Source of the DNA: Candidatus Gastranaerophilales bacterium
GTDB lineage: Bacteria > Bacillota > Clostridia > Lachnospirales > Lachnospiraceae
DNA: 59,609 nt
Assembly (NCBI GenBank): GCA_023663225.1
Contig: JAMPHU010000014.1
Coordinates: forward strand, 1 to 59,609
Reading direction: 5' to 3'
Shown: positions 33,456-42,055 of the stretch, piece by piece
How positions within the stretch are numbered: the first letter of the stretch is position 1
Layout of the letters: every line of letters begins with the position of its first letter
Made by a program: the position numbers and the translations under genes
Notes under the pieces: generated by a model
What the model was told of the DNA's origin: nothing
Database searches by the model: none
What the model saw: only the letters and a program-made list of their open reading frames with translations

Positions 33456-34631
33456 TTGAAGAGAGGAATATGGATCGGGATCTTGTTTTTTTGGGGAGTC
33501 TGTCTGTCCGGTTGCGGGGCGGAACAGTCCGTGTCTGCCGTGGTGGAGCGGGAGGTCAATTCGTCAAGGGAGCTTCCCGATGAGGAGACTGAGGATGCAC
33601 AGCATGAGGAAGAACCCTGGGAGCGGGAGCGGCCGGAGGTGAGAGGGATTTATGTCACCGGACCGCGGGCCGGCAGCGCATCGATGGAGGAGTTGATCGC
33701 GCTGTTGGACGAGACGGAGTTGAACTCGATGGTCATCGACGTCAAAAATGACGAGGGCAATCTCACGTATCGGATGGATCTGGAGGCGGCCGAGGAGCTG
33801 GGCGCCTGCATCAATTATATACCGGACATGGCGGAGCTGATGGCAAAGCTGAAAGAGCATGATATTTACACGATCGCCCGAATTGTTTGTTTTAAGGATC
33901 CTTACTTGGCACAGGGGCGTCCTGAGCTGGCGCTTTTAAAGGCGGACGGCACGCCGCTCACGGACGCTTACGGACTCGCCTGGGTCAATCCTTATGAGCA
34001 GGGAGTGTGGGAGTATCTGACGCAGGTGGCGGAGGCGGCGGTGGATATCGGATTCGATGAGATCCAGTTTGATTATGTCAGATTTCCCATTGGAGACGAC
34101 GGGGATCATGCGGACTATGGCGTGGACGCGGCAGCTTATCCGAGAGAGCAGGCCATCACAGACTTTTTGGACTATGCCGCCGAACGGATACACGCCAAGG
34201 GCGCGTTGATCACGGCGGATGTGTTTGGGACTATTATCGGAAGCGAGACGGATAAGAATACGGTGGGACAGGACTATGTATCTCTGGGAGATACGGTGGA
34301 TGTCTTGAGTCCGATGGTCTACCCTTCTCATTATGGCAATGGCGTGTTCGGCCTGGATGTGCCGGACGCCCATCCCTATGATACGGTGTATGCGGCGCTT
34401 TGCCAGTCGGCGGAGGAGCTGAGTGTGCTGCCTGTGGAGGACCGTGCTATCGTGCGTCCCTGGCTGCAGGCGTTCACCGCCAGTTGGGTGCCCGGGTACA
34501 TTTCCTATGAAGGAGCGCAGATCAGAGAGCAGATTCAGGCGGTATATGACGCGGGGTACAGAGAGTGGATCCTGTGGAATTCCACGAACCGCTATTCGGC
34601 GGACGGACTGGAGACTGCGGATCATTCATAG
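33456..34631 (+). CDS. DUF4015 putative glycoside hydrolase lipoprotein
   Basis: The start is TTG 33456, seven bases after AGAGGG (33443-33448); 391 residues. A short signal peptide ends in the lipobox LSGC at about residue 16-19, so it is a membrane-anchored surface lipoprotein. After an acidic linker comes the DUF4015 TIM-barrel-like domain: VRGIYVTGPRAGS, IDVKNDEG, FDEIQFDYVRFP and SPMVYPSHYGNG. DUF4015 is classed as a putative glycoside hydrolase; substrates are unknown. Nearby is the exported transglutaminase-like protein (34751-36331), under a separate promoter. Confidence 0.82.
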   Translation: MKRGIWIGILFFWGVCLSGCGAEQSVSAVVEREVNSSRELPDEETEDAQHEEEPWERERPEVRGIYVTGPRAGSASMEELIALLDETELNSMVIDVKNDEGNLTYRMDLEAAEELGACINYIPDMAELMAKLKEHDIYTIARIVCFKDPYLAQGRPELALLKADGTPLTDAYGLAWVNPYEQGVWEYLTQVAEAAVDIGFDEIQFDYVRFPIGDDGDHADYGVDAAAYPREQAITDFLDYAAERIHAKGALITADVFGTIIGSETDKNTVGQDYVSLGDTVDVLSPMVYPSHYGNGVFGLDVPDAHPYDTVYAALCQSAEELSVLPVEDRAIVRPWLQAFTASWVPGYISYEGAQIREQIQAVYDAGYREWILWNSTNRYSADGLETADHS

Positions 34632-34662
34632 GAAAACGCTGATCAAAGCGTAGAGAATGTTC

Positions 34663-34691
34663 TTTACAAGGAGGCTTTGGCGAGGTATTAT
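34663..34691 (+). promoter_or_regulatory. Promoter of the transglutaminase-like gene
   Basis: TTTACA (34663-34668), 17 bases, TATTAT (34686-34691), 59 bases before the TTG start at 34751. Confidence 0.6.
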
Positions 34692-34750
34692 AATAGTAAG
34701 GAATAATTTGGAGCGGGTAGGACGAGCACTCCGAAAGGTATGGTACTGTT

Positions 34751-36331
34751 TTGAAAGTAATCAAAAATTTTTTTTATGTAATTTGTATATTGATGATGTT
34801 GAGTTGTCTGGGCGTGCTGGTATGCGCGCTGAATCCTTCTCTGACGCGGTCGATCGCGGCGGCGCTGTACGGTCCGCAGGGGGCGGGGGCAGATGCCGCG
34901 TCCGGCGGGAACGCCGTATCTGTCCTGGGCAATGTGCTGAAGGAGGAGTCGGAAGATATCGCGAATCTGCCGCAGAAGAATAACTTTGGACCAGGCAGCG
35001 GGACGGGGATCCGCCCTGGCAACGTCAGCTATGTGGTGCCCGTGGATGATCAGGTGACGGCTCCCGAGAGCGTGACGGACAAGAACGGTTACGAGCCGAT
35101 CCAGGAGGCAGGGCAGGAAGTCGCCGACACGGAGGCAAACAGTCTGCAAAATTCCCTGACCACAGGAGACGTCGGCGAGGGGCTTACCTTTGACGCGGAG
35201 TTTTATCCCTATTATGCCATGTTGGAGTCCGACATGCAGACTCTATACCGCCAGATATACGCCAATGCCATGGATCTGACAAAGGACTTCGCGCCGGTGG
35301 TACAGGTGTCCGCCTCTCAGCTCAAGAATGTCTTTGAGGCGGTCTACAATGATCACCCCGAGTTGTTCTGGTTAGACAGCGGGTACTCCTGCAAATATAC
35401 TAGGAGCGGACAATGTGTGGAGATTTCTCTGCAATATAATCATACAGTCAACAATCTCTCGATCGCGCAGGACGATTTTAACGCCAAGGCGCAGAGCATC
35501 TTAAGTGCGGCGAGAGTGCTTGGCAGCGATTATGAAAAGGAAAAATATGTCCATGACGCTTTGATGAGTCTGACGGATTATGATACATCCAGCGCGATCA
35601 ATCAGAGCGCATACAGCGCCTTGGTCAGCGGAAAAAGCGTTTGCGCGGGTTATGCGCGGGCGTACCAGTATCTTTTGCAGCAACTGCAGATTCCCTGCTA
35701 TTATTGCACCGGTTACTCGGGACAGAATCATGCATGGAATATCGTGCGGCTGGATCGGAATTATTACAATGTGGATGTCACATGGGACGACACGGATCCG
35801 GCAAGTTATGATTATTTTAACAAGACGGATGCAGAGTTTGCGGATACGCATGTGAGAAAAGGCTTGTCGGTGTACCTGCCCGCCTGCGAGGGCGGTGCGC
35901 ACGGAGGCGTGGAGACGGAGCCTCCCGCGCAGGTTAATGTCAACTCCACAGGCAATCTTGACGCGCCCATCACGATGGACAGCGTGCGGCCCGGAAGTAC
36001 CGGAGGCGGCAATCCGTCCGAGGAGGATGCGGAAGCGCTGAAAAAGGCGGGAGTCTCCGCCTCGGAAGTGATGTGGGATCTCAATACCTACTATGCAGAT
36101 TGTTTGGCGCAGACCCAGAGAGTGGGGGCGGGAGAGCAGAATTTCACCAATGTGGTGCCCGCGGCGCTGTGGACTACCATAGAGCAGCAGTACGCCAACG
36201 GCGGTTATCAGACGGGATATGCCACGGAGGCATTGAAAAAGATGGGGAGGAGTACGCTTTCGATCCTTGTCCAGGCGGAAAACCTGGGAGGAGGGTTCTA
36301 CAGGCTGTACCATTATACTTCTATCTACTAG
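34751..36331 (+). CDS. Exported transglutaminase-like protein
   Basis: A 526-residue protein from TTG 34751. An N-terminal signal anchor (FFYVICILMMLSCLGVLVCA) is followed by a low-complexity linker and a transglutaminase-like core. The triad is visible: Cys in GKSVCAGYARAYQYL, His in GQNHAWNIV and Asp in NVDVTWDDTDP. The last 150 residues are Gly/Pro/Ser rich and then helical. Transglutaminase-like proteins of this shape are usually cell-wall-associated peptidases. An activity on matrix proteins is possible but not shown. Confidence 0.82.
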   Translation: MKVIKNFFYVICILMMLSCLGVLVCALNPSLTRSIAAALYGPQGAGADAASGGNAVSVLGNVLKEESEDIANLPQKNNFGPGSGTGIRPGNVSYVVPVDDQVTAPESVTDKNGYEPIQEAGQEVADTEANSLQNSLTTGDVGEGLTFDAEFYPYYAMLESDMQTLYRQIYANAMDLTKDFAPVVQVSASQLKNVFEAVYNDHPELFWLDSGYSCKYTRSGQCVEISLQYNHTVNNLSIAQDDFNAKAQSILSAARVLGSDYEKEKYVHDALMSLTDYDTSSAINQSAYSALVSGKSVCAGYARAYQYLLQQLQIPCYYCTGYSGQNHAWNIVRLDRNYYNVDVTWDDTDPASYDYFNKTDAEFADTHVRKGLSVYLPACEGGAHGGVETEPPAQVNVNSTGNLDAPITMDSVRPGSTGGGNPSEEDAEALKKAGVSASEVMWDLNTYYADCLAQTQRVGAGEQNFTNVVPAALWTTIEQQYANGGYQTGYATEALKKMGRSTLSILVQAENLGGGFYRLYHYTSIY

Positions 36332-36392
36332 AGAATAAAAGCAAGATATTATTGATAGAATATTGAAAATAGAAACGGAAAGGATTGGTTTT

Positions 36393-36566
36393 ATGGCGGA
36401 GGCATTAAAAGCAGATTACCAAAGAGCTTTAGACGAACAGAAACAAGAAGTTCGCGAGCTTGTAATGGCTGGATTGGAACAGATAAAAGAGGGGAAGACG
36501 AAAGACTTTAATACTGTATGCGATAGATTGGAGAAAAAATACAGAAATGAGGCAATATCAAATTAG
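36393..36566 (+). CDS. Antitoxin-like protein
   Basis: A 57-residue protein from ATG 36393 after AAAGGA. It is almost entirely helical with a KADYQRALDEQKQEVRELVM heptad-like stretch and KDFNTVCDRLEKKYRN, similar to small antitoxins of RelE/ParE pairs. It overlaps the toxin start (36547) by 20 bases, a coupling typical of toxin-antitoxin operons. The partner toxin is broken, so it may now be free of selection. Confidence 0.6.
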   Translation: MAEALKADYQRALDEQKQEVRELVMAGLEQIKEGKTKDFNTVCDRLEKKYRNEAISN

Positions 36567-36806
36567 GATTACGGAGTTGGCAGAGGAAGATTTAGAAAAT
36601 GTTGGAGATTACATTGCCTATGAATTGAAAAACCGTCTGCCGCTGAAAATACAGTAAGCGGGATTCGGGCAAAGATAAATTCTCTGGTAAATTTTCCGGA
36701 GAGAAATGAGTTGGACGAAGATGAGTTACTTGCTGAATTGGGTGTCCGCAAAGATTATTATCGAAATTACAAGATTTATTATGTGATTGAGGAGGACACC
36801 ATATAA
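36547..36806 (+). pseudogene. RelE/ParE family toxin, frameshifted
   Basis: ATG 36547 opens RQYQIRITELAEEDLENVGD then YIAYELKN, a RelE/ParE N-terminus, but the frame stops at 36655-36657. The rest of the family pattern continues in a different frame from 36633: PSAAENTVSGIRAKINSLVN, FPERNELDEDELLAELGVRK and DYYRNYKIYYVIEEDTI, ending at 36806. A single missing base after AAAAAC near 36629-36633 explains it. The C-terminus also looks decayed, since the usual YILRM end is missing. Confidence 0.8.
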
Positions 36807-36966
36807 ATTGAATGATGCCATGTGATACGAATATGAAACTGAATGGAAAGACACAGAAATAGCCGCCCTCCCGTGACAAGGTAAGCAGCTGTTTCTGTAA
36901 ACTTATGAACGGGCCAACCGTCTATCGGTGGTTCCTGTTATCTGCATTGGGTTTCAAGTGTAACGT

Positions 36967-37335
36967 TCAGGCGTTGGGAGCGATGACTTTTTTGATGGCT
37001 TCAAAGCTTTCCTTGCTGATCACATGTTCAATACGGCAGGCGTCCTCTGTGGCGACCTGCTTATCTACGCCCAGGCTTTCCAGCCAGGAGGAGAGAAGTT
37101 CGTGGCGTTCGTAGATCATGTCTGCAATCTCCTTGCCGGCTTCAGTCAGATAGATGAAGCCTTCCTTTGTGACGGTGATATGTTGATTCTCCCGCAGGTT
37201 TTTCATGGCGACGCTGACGCTTGACTTTTTGTACCCCAGCTCCGCTGCAATATCGACGGCGCGGACTACGGGATGCTTTTTGCTCAGGATCAATATGGTT
37301 TCCAGATAGTTTTCAGCAGATTCGTTGGTTTTCAT
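36967..37335 (-). CDS. DtxR/MntR family metal-dependent regulator
   Basis: A 122-residue protein with a winged helix (SAENYLETILILS, VRAVDIAAELGYKKSSVSVA, TEAGKEIADMIYERHELLSS) and the dimer and metal-binding helix SLGVDKQVATEDACRIEHVI, which holds the usual Glu/His ligands. It is at the short end of the family and lacks an SH3-like C-terminal domain, as in MntR. A promoter (TTGTGA-17-TATACT, minus strand) lies at 37387-37415. No manganese or iron transporter is adjacent. Confidence 0.88.
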   Translation of the reverse strand: MKTNESAENYLETILILSKKHPVVRAVDIAAELGYKKSSVSVAMKNLRENQHITVTKEGFIYLTEAGKEIADMIYERHELLSSWLESLGVDKQVATEDACRIEHVISKESFEAIKKVIAPNA

Positions 37336-37386
37336 TCTATGATTCCTTTCTATGCAATCACTTGCGATATCCTCTTATATTGTTAC

Positions 37387-37415
37387 AGTATAACATAAAT
37401 TGGTTGACATCACAA
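37387..37415 (-). promoter_or_regulatory. Promoter of the DtxR/MntR-like gene
   Basis: On the minus strand, TTGTGA (complement of 37410-37415), 17 bases, TATACT (complement of 37387-37392), about 50 bases before the ATG at 37335. Confidence 0.55.
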
Positions 37416-37441
37416 GGAAAAGAAAAGTGAGAAAAAAGCAG

Positions 37442-38017
37442 TTATAGCAGTTCATTGCCTGCCACGTGGATCAACAGGTTTGCGCATCCGCACAGGATCA
37501 TGACAAGGATCGGACTCAGTTTGCTTTTGCGCAGCGCAAGGAAGGCGGCGGCAAAGAGCAGGATCCCCACCAGGTTGAAATCGCCGATTGAAAGGGCGCT
37601 CTCGGCGGCGACCGACCGGAGTATGGAGAGGCACGCGGAGGCGATCAACGCCACGATGACCGGTCGCAGACATTCCAGTATATGTTGCAGCGTTTTCATC
37701 TCTCGGTATTTAAAATACAGGTGGGCGAGCAGGGAGACCAGGATGAGAGAGGGGCAGATGCAGCCGAAGGTCGCCACCAGCGCGCCGGGGAAGCCCGCGA
37801 TCCGTATGCCCACAAAGGTGGCGGAGTTGACGGCGATGGGGCCAGGAGTCATCTCCGCTATGGTGATCAGATCGCTAAATTCGCTGATGGAGAGCCAGTC
37901 GTGCCGGTTCACGACCTGATCCTGTATCAGGGGCAGCGCCGCATAGCCGCCTCCAATGCTGAACATTCCGACCTGAAGGAAACTGAAAAATAATTGCAAA
38001 TAGAGAGACAGGTTCAT
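37442..38017 (-). CDS. Chromate transporter half-protein (CHR family), second of a pair
   Basis: 191 residues from ATG (complement of 38015-38017) behind AAAGGAGG; a longer upstream frame is shadow of the neighbour. It has the CHR motifs FSIGGGYAALPLIQDQVV and AEMTPGPIAVNSATFVG, and about six membrane helices. Short-chain CHR proteins work as paired halves, and the partner at 38014-38613 overlaps it by 4 bases. Substrate in such clostridial pairs may be chromate or another anion and is not tested. Confidence 0.87.
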   Translation of the reverse strand: MNLSLYLQLFFSFLQVGMFSIGGGYAALPLIQDQVVNRHDWLSISEFSDLITIAEMTPGPIAVNSATFVGIRIAGFPGALVATFGCICPSLILVSLLAHLYFKYREMKTLQHILECLRPVIVALIASACLSILRSVAAESALSIGDFNLVGILLFAAAFLALRKSKLSPILVMILCGCANLLIHVAGNELL

Positions 38018-38613
38018 GGCGCCTCCTCCTTTTTGGGATCCGGTTCGGGCGGTTTTTTGTGCGCGCGGGAACGGGTGAGCAAGCCGATGCCGATAGCGGC
38101 CAGGATAATGTAGATCACGTTGATCTTGCAGACGGCGGCAGCTATAAAAGCGGCGGCCATGAGCAGAAGGTTCCTGAGAAGTTGGCTTTTCAGCAGCTTG
38201 CCGCCCAGATTGCATACCACGTCCAAGAGCACGGCGGCCACGCCAGCCTGCATCCCTTTTAACATCAGTGCAACGTAAATGTTGGCGGAAAAGGCCTCGT
38301 AAATAAAGGATAGGAAGGAGAGGATCACAAGGGGCGGGATGACGGTGCCGAGCACCGCCACCGCCATGCCAGCGGCTCCCGCCACCTTGATGCCCACCAA
38401 AATCGCCGCGTTGACGGCGATCGCGCCGGGGGAGGACTGCGCCAGAGCAGCGATATCCAACATTTCCTGTTCCTCCAGCCAGTGCAGCTCGTCGCAGAAC
38501 TTTCGCTTCATAAAGGTAATGATCACAAAGCCGCCGCCGAAGGTGAAGGCGCTGATGTACAATGTGCTGAAAAAGAGGCGTAACAACACGTTTTTGTTGG
38601 TTTGCTGACTCAC
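38014..38613 (-). CDS. Chromate transporter half-protein (CHR family), first of a pair
   Basis: 199 residues with FTFGGGFVIITFMKRKF and ALAQSSPGAIAVNAAILVG, the same motifs as its partner, and about six membrane helices. A cytosolic tail ends KKPPEPDPKKEEAP. It is transcribed before the partner and overlaps it by ATGA, so the halves are made in equal amounts. Confidence 0.88.
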   Translation of the reverse strand: MSQQTNKNVLLRLFFSTLYISAFTFGGGFVIITFMKRKFCDELHWLEEQEMLDIAALAQSSPGAIAVNAAILVGIKVAGAAGMAVAVLGTVIPPLVILSFLSFIYEAFSANIYVALMLKGMQAGVAAVLLDVVCNLGGKLLKSQLLRNLLLMAAAFIAAAVCKINVIYIILAAIGIGLLTRSRAHKKPPEPDPKKEEAP

Positions 38614-38641
38614 ATCCTACCCTCCTGTAACAAATAGATTT

Positions 38642-40174
38642 TTATTTCCCCAGAGCTGTCTTTTGGGCAACCTCCGTCTTGATCTCATAGCAGGAAAATG
38701 CGTTATCCACAAGATTCTTGTCCGGTTTGGGCGTAAACAGGCTGACGACAGGGACGATCACCAATCCCGCCAACATGGCGATGGCGCCGCAGTTGATGGG
38801 CGACTGCATGATAGCAGGGAAGTAAGGACGGAAGAAGATATTGGCGATCATCAGCACGGAGCTGAACAAAAAGCACACCCAGCAGGACGCCTTCGTCACT
38901 TTTTTGGAATAGAGCGAGTACATAAAAGGCGCGAGGAAGGAACCCGCCAGAGCGCCCCAAGACACGCCCATCAACTGCGCGATGAACGTCACGGAACTCT
39001 TGTATTGGATCAAGGCCAAAATGGAGGAGATGGCGATAAACACTACGATCAGGATGCGCATGGTGAGCACCTGTTTTTTCTCTTCCATCTTTTTGAAAAT
39101 CAGCTCTTTCAAAAAGTCGATGGTCAAAGTGGAACTGGAGGCGATGACCAGAGAGGAAAGGGTGGACATGGAAGCGGAGAGCACCAGGATCACCACCAGC
39201 GCGATCAATAAGGGCGAGAGACCCGAGAGCATGGTGGGAATCACGGAATCGTATCCGTTGGCGTTCACGTCGATCTGATCGGAGAACAGTCTGCCGAAAC
39301 CGCCCAGAAAATAGCTGCCTCCGGCCACCACCAGCGCGAACAGGGTGGAGATGATGGTTCCTTTTTTGATCGCTTCCTCATTTTTGATGGCATAAAATTT
39401 CTGAACCATCTGGGGCAGACCCCAGGTGCCCAAAGAAGTCAGGATCACCACAAACAGAAGGTTTAAAGGATCCGGCCCAAAGAAGGAGGCGAACACGCCG
39501 GGGGTGGCGGCCACTGACTCGTCCGTAACTCTCGCCAGGCCGTCCAGCGCCGCCATAAAGCCGCCCTTGCTCTTTAACACGACTATGATGATCGTGGAGA
39601 TTCCAAGGAGCATAATAATCCCCTGAATAAAGTCGTTGATGGCAGTTGCCATATAGCCGCCGGCGATCACATAGATGGCGGTTAAAATCGCCATCAGGAT
39701 GATACAGACGGAATAGTCGATATTGAACGCCATGCCGAACAGACGGGAGAGTCCGTTGTACAGGGAGGCCGTGTAGGGGATCAAAAAGATAAAGATAATG
39801 ATGGAAGCGCCTATTTTTAAAGGTTTGCTGCCAAAGCGTTCCCCGAAGAACTGCGGCATGGTGGCGGAATTGAGATGCTGCGTCATAATGCGGGTCCTGC
39901 GGCCCAGGACGACCCATGCCAACAGGGAGCCGATGATGGCGTTGCCGATGCCCGCCCAGGTGGCTGCTATGCCGTACTTCCAGCCGAACTGTCCGGCATA
40001 ACCCACAAAAACCACGGCGGAAAAATAAGAGGTGCCGTAGGCGAAGGCTGTGAGCCAGGGGCCTACGGAACGCCCGCCAAGCACGAAGCCGTTGACGTCG
40101 GTAGCATGTTTGCGGCAGTAGAGACCGATGCCGATCAGTACTGCAAAGTAAAGGATCAGTAATAGTAGTTTCAT
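38642..40174 (-). CDS. Sodium:solute symporter (SSS family)
   Basis: A 510-residue protein from ATG (complement of 40172-40174) behind GGAGGA. About 13 membrane helices start with MKLLLLILYFAVLIGIGLYC. GRSVGPWLTAFAYGTSYFSA lies near residue 30 and SASMSTLSSLVIASSSTLTI near 330, the sodium-site region of PutP-like carriers. The closest guess is a proline-type or related organic solute carrier, but the substrate cannot be read. Confidence 0.87.
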   Translation of the reverse strand: MKLLLLILYFAVLIGIGLYCRKHATDVNGFVLGGRSVGPWLTAFAYGTSYFSAVVFVGYAGQFGWKYGIAATWAGIGNAIIGSLLAWVVLGRRTRIMTQHLNSATMPQFFGERFGSKPLKIGASIIIFIFLIPYTASLYNGLSRLFGMAFNIDYSVCIILMAILTAIYVIAGGYMATAINDFIQGIIMLLGISTIIIVVLKSKGGFMAALDGLARVTDESVAATPGVFASFFGPDPLNLLFVVILTSLGTWGLPQMVQKFYAIKNEEAIKKGTIISTLFALVVAGGSYFLGGFGRLFSDQIDVNANGYDSVIPTMLSGLSPLLIALVVILVLSASMSTLSSLVIASSSTLTIDFLKELIFKKMEEKKQVLTMRILIVVFIAISSILALIQYKSSVTFIAQLMGVSWGALAGSFLAPFMYSLYSKKVTKASCWVCFLFSSVLMIANIFFRPYFPAIMQSPINCGAIAMLAGLVIVPVVSLFTPKPDKNLVDNAFSCYEIKTEVAQKTALGK

Positions 40175-40280
40175 AGTTCCTCCTATGCATTGAGAATTTA
40201 ACACGTTGAAAGGTTAAAATGCTAAAGTGATTTTATCATAGTTGGCGTAAATATGCAAACAATATATAGCCGTTACAAAA

Positions 40281-40309
40281 TTGACACTTTGGGATAAATG
40301 TGCAATACT
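40281..40309 (+). promoter_or_regulatory. Promoter of the kinase-ParB-like gene
   Basis: TTGACA (40281-40286), 17 bases, AATACT (40304-40309), 70 bases before the ATG. Confidence 0.65.
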
Positions 40310-40378
40310 AAGATCAGAAGCATCAATATCATACATAGATCAGTCATAGATCAGTGTTTTCGAAGCGGAGGTGCGTTT

Positions 40379-41278
40379 ATGAACATTACGGTTACGGGAA
40401 ATTTGGGATCCGGCAAGTCCACGGTCTGCAAGGAACTTTCCAAGCTTGGGTACGAGGTCGTCTCCACAGGAGGGATATTCCGGCAGATCGCGGCGGAGGA
40501 AGGACTGAGCGTGATCCAGCTCAACGAGCGCGTGCAGAGGGAGGCGGCGAAAGGGATTCACGATATAGACGATCGGATTGACAATCTGACCACAAAGTTG
40601 GGCAGAGAGAAGGACAATATGGTGTTTGATTCCAGGCTGGCATGGCATTTTGTGGAGAACAGCTTCAAGGTGTTCCTCACGGTGGATATCAACACCGCCG
40701 CGGACCGCGTGCAGAAGGCGGGCAGAGAGACCGAGAGCTTCGACAGTTTAGAGGAGTGCAGAGAGAGCCTTTTGAAGCGGCAGTTTGTGGAGCAGGAGAG
40801 GTTTTCGGATCTGTACGGGATCAATTATTACAATATGAAAAACTATAATCTGATCCTGGAGACCACTCACGCGATGCCGGAGCAGATCGTGGAAGAGCTT
40901 TTGCGCCAGTTGAAGGACTACGAGGCGGGAACGTTTACCAACAGAGTGCTCTTGAATCCGGCCTCTTTATATCCCACCCGAAAGATGGGAGAGCTGTCTT
41001 TGGAAATCTTAGACGGCTATCTGGCGGACCGGACAGGGGCCTCCTACGGCAAGTTGAGCTGTGGCATCAACAACAACAGTTTCTATGTGCTGGACGGACA
41101 TTATAGACTGCTTGCGGCGCATCTCAACAAGAGCCTGTTTGTGCAGGCGCAAGTGGACCCGAACGCGCAGATACCGGAGGCGGAAGAAAGCGTTATTTCG
41201 GAGTTTGAGGGTTATGGAAAGTTCCGCTATCGGTTTTATCCGGGCAGAGAGAAAAAAGACAGTCTGCTGCGCTTTTAG
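40379..41278 (+). CDS. Cytidylate kinase-like domain fused to a ParB-like domain
   Basis: The start is ATG 40379 after GGAGGTG (40366-40372), giving 299 residues. Residues 1-180 are a P-loop nucleoside-monophosphate-kinase-like domain (NITVTGNLGSGKSTVCKELS, STGGIFR, DSRLAWHF). Residues 190-290 look like a ParB/Srx-type domain, with VLLNPASLYPTRKMG and FYVLDGHYRLLAAHLNK. ParB-like folds bind CTP or act on nucleotides, so a kinase plus nucleotide-binding fusion is chemically plausible. The function is unknown, and the two-domain reading is from motifs only. Confidence 0.7.
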   Translation: MNITVTGNLGSGKSTVCKELSKLGYEVVSTGGIFRQIAAEEGLSVIQLNERVQREAAKGIHDIDDRIDNLTTKLGREKDNMVFDSRLAWHFVENSFKVFLTVDINTAADRVQKAGRETESFDSLEECRESLLKRQFVEQERFSDLYGINYYNMKNYNLILETTHAMPEQIVEELLRQLKDYEAGTFTNRVLLNPASLYPTRKMGELSLEILDGYLADRTGASYGKLSCGINNNSFYVLDGHYRLLAAHLNKSLFVQAQVDPNAQIPEAEESVISEFEGYGKFRYRFYPGREKKDSLLRF

Positions 41279-41284
41279 GCGCAG

Positions 41285-41719
41285 CTATTTTTGCTCCCCT
41301 CGGATGCGGGCTTTTTTGCCCTCTGATATCAGGTTCTTTATAAGCGGATGATCATGTTTATTGGGAATATAACATTCTTCCCAGATATAGTTTTTCGTGT
41401 ATGGATCCTTTGTCAGCACTTCTAAAATATCACCTTCCTGTAATTCCAGGCCGTCAATTTCATATTTTTCCCTTTGATTCAGGGTCAGTATTCCTTCATG
41501 TGTGACCGGTTTTTCCAAATAATCGAGAACGCCGTGCACATAATCAAGATGCTGTAACAATTCTGAAAATTCTTGATACAGCATGGTGTCGTCAGGGTCT
41601 TTTTCGTCCCATTTTGTATCCGGCAGATCTGAGCTTTTGTTGTATCCGCTCTCCTCCAAAATGGATGCGATTTCTTTATTCAAAGCAAAAAGTCGTTCCT
41701 TCAATCTTTCAATTTCCAT
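41285..41719 (-). CDS. DUF5348-like protein
   Basis: 144 residues from ATG (complement of 41717-41719) behind GGAGGA. The N-terminal half is helical and charged (ERLKERLFALNKEIASILEE). The C-terminal half has GILTLNQREKYEIDGLELQE and GDILEVLTKD, resembling DUF5348, a small family common on clostridial mobile elements. It is divergent from the HTH gene, with a palindrome between them. Function unknown. Confidence 0.6.
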   Translation of the reverse strand: MEIERLKERLFALNKEIASILEESGYNKSSDLPDTKWDEKDPDDTMLYQEFSELLQHLDYVHGVLDYLEKPVTHEGILTLNQREKYEIDGLELQEGDILEVLTKDPYTKNYIWEECYIPNKHDHPLIKNLISEGKKARIRGEQK

Positions 41720-41745
41720 GATATTTCCTCCTTCAAAATATACTT

Positions 41746-41771
41746 GATATGACAAGTATACTTGCTATATC
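41746..41771. promoter_or_regulatory. 26-bp imperfect palindrome between divergent genes
   Basis: GATATGACAAGTATACTTGC then TATATC is close to its own reverse complement, with AAGTATACTT at the centre. It lies between the DUF5348-like and HTH genes and is a likely operator for the HTH protein. Confidence 0.6.
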
Positions 41772-41833
41772 TAGTATATTCAACCTCAATTTTTTGAAAG
41801 ATAATGGATAGAGAAAAAAAGAGGGACAAATCG

Positions 41834-42049
41834 ATGATAAGCTACGAACCATTATGGGAGACAATGCGCGAGCAGGGCGTATCGACTTATGCGCTGATCA
41901 ACAGGCACAATATTCCCGTCAGTACCATACACAGTCTGAAACACAATAAAAATATCACAATGTACACCTTGGAAAAGCTGTGCAAGGCCCTCAATTGCAC
42001 GGCGGACAGCGTTGTGAAATTTGTGGAGGAAGAAACGGATCAGTCTTAG
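41834..42049 (+). CDS. Small Cro/C1-type HTH regulator
   Basis: 71 residues from ATG 41834 after GAGGGA (41821-41826); an upstream in-frame ATG has no good ribosome site. It is a bare helix-turn-helix: LWETMREQGVSTYALINRHN, VSTIHSLKHNKNITMYTLEK, LCKALNC. It would bind the palindrome at 41746-41771 and control the divergent DUF5348-like gene and itself. Single-domain Xre proteins of this size are common on clostridial elements. Confidence 0.85.
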   Translation: MISYEPLWETMREQGVSTYALINRHNIPVSTIHSLKHNKNITMYTLEKLCKALNCTADSVVKFVEEETDQS

Positions 42050-42055
42050 GGCAGG

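Noticed and set aside
38018-38215. 66-residue N-terminal extension of the second CHR half
   Set aside because: It overlaps its partner gene in another frame and is not CHR-like; the ATG at 38015-38017 has an AAAGGAGG site.
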